From Luteimonas sp. BLCC-B24 (GTDB lineage: Bacteria; Pseudomonadota; Gammaproteobacteria; Xanthomonadales; Xanthomonadaceae): DNA of 64,000 nt. Below the pieces are notes generated by a model, which did no database searches, was not told the origin of the DNA, and worked only from the letters and a program-made list of their open reading frames with translations. Position 1 is the first letter of the stretch. Every line of letters begins with the position of its first letter. Below are positions 61,022 through 64,000 of this stretch, piece after piece. A program made the position numbers and the translations under genes. The DNA lies in NCBI RefSeq assembly GCF_028550595.1, contig NZ_JAQQGN010000008.1, positions 62,001-126,000 on the forward strand, written 5' to 3'.

Positions 61022-62119
61022 TCAACCGGCCGGCGTGATCAGCCGCTCGCCGGTTTCGATGTCGAATGCATGCGCGCGCCCCGCCGCGATCACCAGCGGC
61101 AGGGCCTCGCCCGGTACCGGCACGCGATCCGGCGGCAGGCGCGCGATCAGCGCGCTCGGCCCCAGGCGCAGGTTGACGAAGACCTCGCTGCCGACCGGCT
61201 CCACCACTTCGACCACCGGCGACAGCGCGGCACCGGCCCCGTCTGCCGGCAGCAGATGTTCGGGGCGGATGCCCAGATCGATCGTGCGGCCGTTCCAGTC
61301 GGCCGGAAAGCCGGCATCGCCGAGCGCGAGCGTGATGCCGCCGCCGGCATCGAGATGCCAGCCGTCCGCCGCCTGCGCCAGCGTACCGCGCAGGACGTTC
61401 ATCGCCGGGCTGCCGAGGAAGGTGGCGACGAACAGGTTCGCCGGGCGCTCGTACAGCGCCATCGGCGTGTCGATCTGCTGGATGTGTCCGTCCTTGAGCA
61501 CCACGATGCGCTGCCCCAGCGTCATCGCCTCGATCTGGTCGTGGGTGACGTAGATCATCGTCGTGCCGAGCTGACGATGCAGCCGCGCGATCTCCACGCG
61601 CATGCCGGCGCGCAGCTTGGCATCGAGGTTCGACAGCGGCTCGTCGAGCAGGAAGACCTGCGGCTGACGCACCAGCGCACGTCCCAGGGCGACGCGCTGG
61701 CGCTGGCCGCCGGAGAGCTGCACCGGCTTGCGGTCGAGCACCGTGTCCAGTTCGAGCATCCGCGCGGCGTCGTCCACGCGCGCGGCGATCGCGGCTTTCG
61801 ACTGTCCGCGCAGCTTCAACCCGAACGCGAGGTTCTCGGCCACGCTCATGTGCGGATACAGGGCGTAGCTCTGGAACACCATCGCGATGTCGCGATCCTT
61901 CGGCGCCACATCGTTGACCACGCGCTCGCCGATGGTCAGCGTGCCGTCGCTGATCGCCTCGAGTCCGGCCACCATGCGCAGCAGTGTGGACTTGCCGCAG
62001 CCGGAAGGTCCGACGAGCACCAGCAACTCGCCGTCGGCGACCTCGAACGTGGCGCCGGCCACACCGACGTAGCCGTTCGGATACACCTTGCGCACCGCAT
62101 CGAACCGCACCTTGGCCAT
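61022..62119 (-). CDS. ugpC: Sugar ABC transporter ATPase (UgpC/MalK type)
   Basis: A 365-aa ATPase of carbohydrate importers. Walker A GPSGCGKST (about residues 37-45), Q-loop VFQSYALYPHMSVAENLAFGLKL, signature LSGGQRQR, Walker B VFLLDEPLSNLDAKLR, H-loop THDQIEAMT, and a C-terminal MalK/UgpC regulatory OB domain (about 240-365). No permease or binding-protein genes are linked, so it is an orphan ATPase that may energise several distant sugar transporters. It is divergent from zwf, with a LacI-type operator between the two. Confidence 0.9.
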   Translation of the reverse strand: MAKVRFDAVRKVYPNGYVGVAGATFEVADGELLVLVGPSGCGKSTLLRMVAGLEAISDGTLTIGERVVNDVAPKDRDIAMVFQSYALYPHMSVAENLAFGLKLRGQSKAAIAARVDDAARMLELDTVLDRKPVQLSGGQRQRVALGRALVRQPQVFLLDEPLSNLDAKLRAGMRVEIARLHRQLGTTMIYVTHDQIEAMTLGQRIVVLKDGHIQQIDTPMALYERPANLFVATFLGSPAMNVLRGTLAQAADGWHLDAGGGITLALGDAGFPADWNGRTIDLGIRPEHLLPADGAGAALSPVVEVVEPVGSEVFVNLRLGPSALIARLPPDRVPVPGEALPLVIAAGRAHAFDIETGERLITPAG

Positions 62120-62202
62120 GCCTTCTCCCGACTGACGCGTGGCGTGTGGGCATGCACACGCCGCCGAGCGGCCGCATGCACACGTGATCGGCTATTCTGC
62201 CA

Positions 62203-62216
62203 TGTAACCGTTTTCA
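62203..62216. promoter_or_regulatory. LacI/GalR-type operator between ugpC and zwf
   Basis: TGTAACCGTTTTCA matches its own reverse complement at 10 of 14 positions and has the central CG typical of LacI-family sites. On the minus strand it overlaps TTGAAA, a possible -35 for ugpC. A separate perfect 10-bp palindrome CATACGTATG lies at 62255-62264, nearer to zwf. Confidence 0.5.
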
Positions 62217-62393
62217 AGCGCAGCCGGATCCGGGCGTCGACGAGGAACGCGACGCATACGTATGTGACCACCGCGCAGGCCGCTCGCGATGCGCTTCGTC
62301 GGCGTCCGCGTGCGATCGGGCATTGCGGTCGAGGACCATCGCACGACACACTCCGTGATTCCCAATCCTGAACCCGAAGCGAATCCGGCGTCC

Positions 62394-63815
62394 ATGCACG
62401 ACTCCCTGCTGCTGTTCGGTGCCACTGGTGATCTGGCGCAACGCTATCTCTTTCCCTCGCTGCTGCATCTGCTGCGCGACCGGCTGCTCCCCGAGACGTT
62501 CCGGGTCATTGCGATCGCACGCAGCGAGCACGACGACGCCAGCTTCCAGGCGTGGCTGCGCGAGCGCCTGGGCGACGAGTACGACATCGCGCTGCTCGAC
62601 GAGCTGCTGCGCCGCACGCATTACGTGCCCGTGGACCTGTCGGACGCCGACTCGATGGCCGCCGCGCTGTCGCGCTTCGCCGATCGCCCCGCGGTCAGCT
62701 ATCTGTCGACGCCGCCGAACCTGTTCGCATCGGCCTGTCGCGGGCTGAAGGCCGCGGGCCTGCTCGAGGCGCCGTCACGGCTGGTGCTGGAGAAGCCGAT
62801 CGGCCACGACCTGGCCAGCGCCCAGGACATCGATGCGACGCTGAAGGCGGCACTGAGCGAGTCGCAGATCTTCCGGATCGATCATTACCTCGGCAAGGCA
62901 CCGGTGCAGAACCTGCTGGCGCTGCGCCTGGGCAACACGCTGTTCGAGGCGGTCTGGGAGCGGCGCTGGATCGAATCGGTCGACATCATCGTCGCCGAGA
63001 CCGCCGGCGTGGACGGCCGCGAGGGCTACTACGCCGATTACGGCGCGCTGCGCGACATGGTCCAGAACCACATGCTGCAGCTGCTGGCGCTGATCGCGAT
63101 GGAACCGCCGGCGGCGATGGACACCGACAGCATCCGTGACGAGAAGCGCAAGGTGCTGCGCGCCCTTCGGCCGATGACGCCGGCCGCGGCCGCGGCCGAC
63201 AGCATCCGCGGCCGCTATCGTGACGGCGTCGTGGACGGCCGGGCGGTCCAGGGCTTCAAGCACGGCGGGCACGACGACGTGGAAACCTTCGTCGGCGTGC
63301 GCGCATGGATCGACAACTGGCGTTGGGCCGGTGTGCCGTTCCGTCTGGTGACGGGCAAGCGCATGCCGTCGCGCACCAGCGAGGTCGTCGTGACCTTCAA
63401 GCCGGTCACCCACTGGCTGTTCGGCGCCGACGAGCGCAAGCGCGCGCGGGCCAACCAGTTGCGCGTGCGCCTGCAGCCCGAGGAGACCATCGAACTCGGC
63501 CTGATGGGCAGCCTGGCCGCCTCGGAGTGGAGTGCGAACGAATTGCAGCCGATGTCGCTGGACCTGGCGATGCTGCCGCCCAAGCGGCGCATCGCCTACG
63601 AGCGACTGATGATCGACGCACTCAAGGGCGACCAGACCCTGTTCGTGCGCGACGACGAGGTGGAGGCCGCCTGGCGCTTCATCGACAGCATCAGCGCGGC
63701 CTGGCGCGAAGCGGGCACGCCCGTGCGCGACTATCCCGCCGGCAGCTGGGGGCCGGTCGAAGCGCAGCCCTTCCTGCCGCGCACGCTGACCACGCACAAC
63801 GGACGTAAATCGTGA
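62394..63815 (+). CDS. zwf: Glucose-6-phosphate 1-dehydrogenase
   Basis: A 473-aa enzyme oxidising glucose 6-phosphate with NAD(P)+, the entry to the pentose-phosphate and Entner-Doudoroff routes. The nucleotide-binding GATGDLAQR is at residues 9-17 and the active-site RIDHYLGK at about 162-169; EKPIGHD and the C-terminal domain are normal. The ATG at 62394 places the Rossmann glycine loop at residue 9; the frame is open 105 bases further upstream, but that part lacks similarity. The stop overlaps the glk GTG (GTGA). Confidence 0.95.
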   Translation: MHDSLLLFGATGDLAQRYLFPSLLHLLRDRLLPETFRVIAIARSEHDDASFQAWLRERLGDEYDIALLDELLRRTHYVPVDLSDADSMAAALSRFADRPAVSYLSTPPNLFASACRGLKAAGLLEAPSRLVLEKPIGHDLASAQDIDATLKAALSESQIFRIDHYLGKAPVQNLLALRLGNTLFEAVWERRWIESVDIIVAETAGVDGREGYYADYGALRDMVQNHMLQLLALIAMEPPAAMDTDSIRDEKRKVLRALRPMTPAAAAADSIRGRYRDGVVDGRAVQGFKHGGHDDVETFVGVRAWIDNWRWAGVPFRLVTGKRMPSRTSEVVVTFKPVTHWLFGADERKRARANQLRVRLQPEETIELGLMGSLAASEWSANELQPMSLDLAMLPPKRRIAYERLMIDALKGDQTLFVRDDEVEAAWRFIDSISAAWREAGTPVRDYPAGSWGPVEAQPFLPRTLTTHNGRKS

Positions 63816-64000
63816 GCACGACGGGGGCGCTGGCCCTGCTCGCCGACATCGGCGGCACGAACGCCCGTTTCGCGCTGGCCGATACCGGCAGCGCCACGCC
63901 GCTGCGGCTCGACACCGTGCACGGATTCGCGGTCGCGGATTTTCCGTCGCTGGCCGAAGCCGCGCAGCACTATCTCGACACCACCGGGCACGGCGACGGC
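63812..64000 (+). CDS. glk: Glucokinase, N-terminal part (continues past window)
   Basis: The first 63 codons of a ROK-unrelated bacterial glucokinase (Glk family), which phosphorylates glucose to feed Zwf. The phosphate-binding motif ADIGGTNARFAL is at residues 11-22. The start is GTG, overlapping the zwf stop, so the two are translationally coupled; edd/eda-type genes may follow beyond the edge. The gene is cut by the window end, not broken. Confidence 0.88.
   Translation, partial: MSTTGALALLADIGGTNARFALADTGSATPLRLDTVHGFAVADFPSLAEAAQHYLDTTGHGDG

Overview
The window is a high-GC (roughly 68-70% by eye), gene-dense chromosomal segment whose gene content and order point to a gammaproteobacterium of the Xanthomonadaceae/Lysobacteraceae (Lysobacter-Luteimonas-Xanthomonas-like). 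Supporting signs are an rpoE-rseA-mucD operon without rseB, a gyrA-mtnA pair, a long (834 aa) LigA in an smc-zipA-fosX-like-ligA-epmA string, GyrA with Gln at the Ser83 position, a PilZ gene behind holB, and zwf-glk beside an orphan UgpC/MalK ATPase. No rRNA, tRNA, CRISPR array, insertion sequence or prophage was recognised. Genus and species cannot be fixed from the sequence alone.

Layout. 1-2.4 kb: a YigZ/IMPACT gene (cut by the left edge) and an ABC exporter half-transporter. 2.4-3.2 kb: an 0.8 kb non-coding stretch holding a REP-like palindrome and repeat element A. 3.2-14.5 kb: a FAD monooxygenase, then two RND efflux systems transcribed away from each other with a TetR regulator between them. 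14.5-19.1 kb: bioD, a TMEM175-like membrane protein, msrC, a TfoX C-terminal-domain gene, and a cobalamin riboswitch driving a BtuB-type receptor. 19.1-24.4 kb: cold-shock protein, mtnP, hpt, nagZ, a CYTH protein and rlmD. 24.4-27.8 kb: ydbL-ydbH and a divergent response regulator-Hpt gene. 27.9-37.3 kb: recO, a GFA protein, era, rnc, DUF4845, lepB and lepA, then mucD-rseA-rpoE. 37.4-45.1 kb: a FadJ-type fatty-acid oxidation protein, a TetR regulator divergent from a small acidic ORF, then pilZ-holB-tmk-mltG-pabB. 45.2-51.4 kb: uup, gyrA, mtnA. 51.4-52.4 kb: repeat element B and a dRS3-like palindrome. 52.4-60.7 kb: epmA, ligA, a FosX-like gene, zipA, smc. 61-64 kb: an orphan sugar-ABC ATPase divergent from zwf-glk (glk cut by the right edge).

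How the genes work together. Much of the window is core housekeeping: RNA processing, secretion and ribosome biogenesis (rnc, era, lepB, lepA, rlmD), replication and repair (gyrA, ligA, holB, tmk, recO, smc), envelope and division (zipA, mltG, nagZ, ydbH/ydbL, rpoE/rseA/mucD) and cofactor or purine salvage (bioD, pabB, mtnA, mtnP, hpt). Accessory flavour comes from the drug-efflux block, the FosX-like gene and the quinolone-relevant GyrA residue.

The most unusual structure is a pair of about 490-505 bp non-coding elements (A at 2504-3007, B at 51676-52164). Each is bounded by about 85 bp imperfect inverted repeats and flanked by degenerate GGCTTT-type hexamer tracts. They carry the same internal hairpins, in opposite orientation, with at least one compensatory base pair. 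I could not assign them to a named family.
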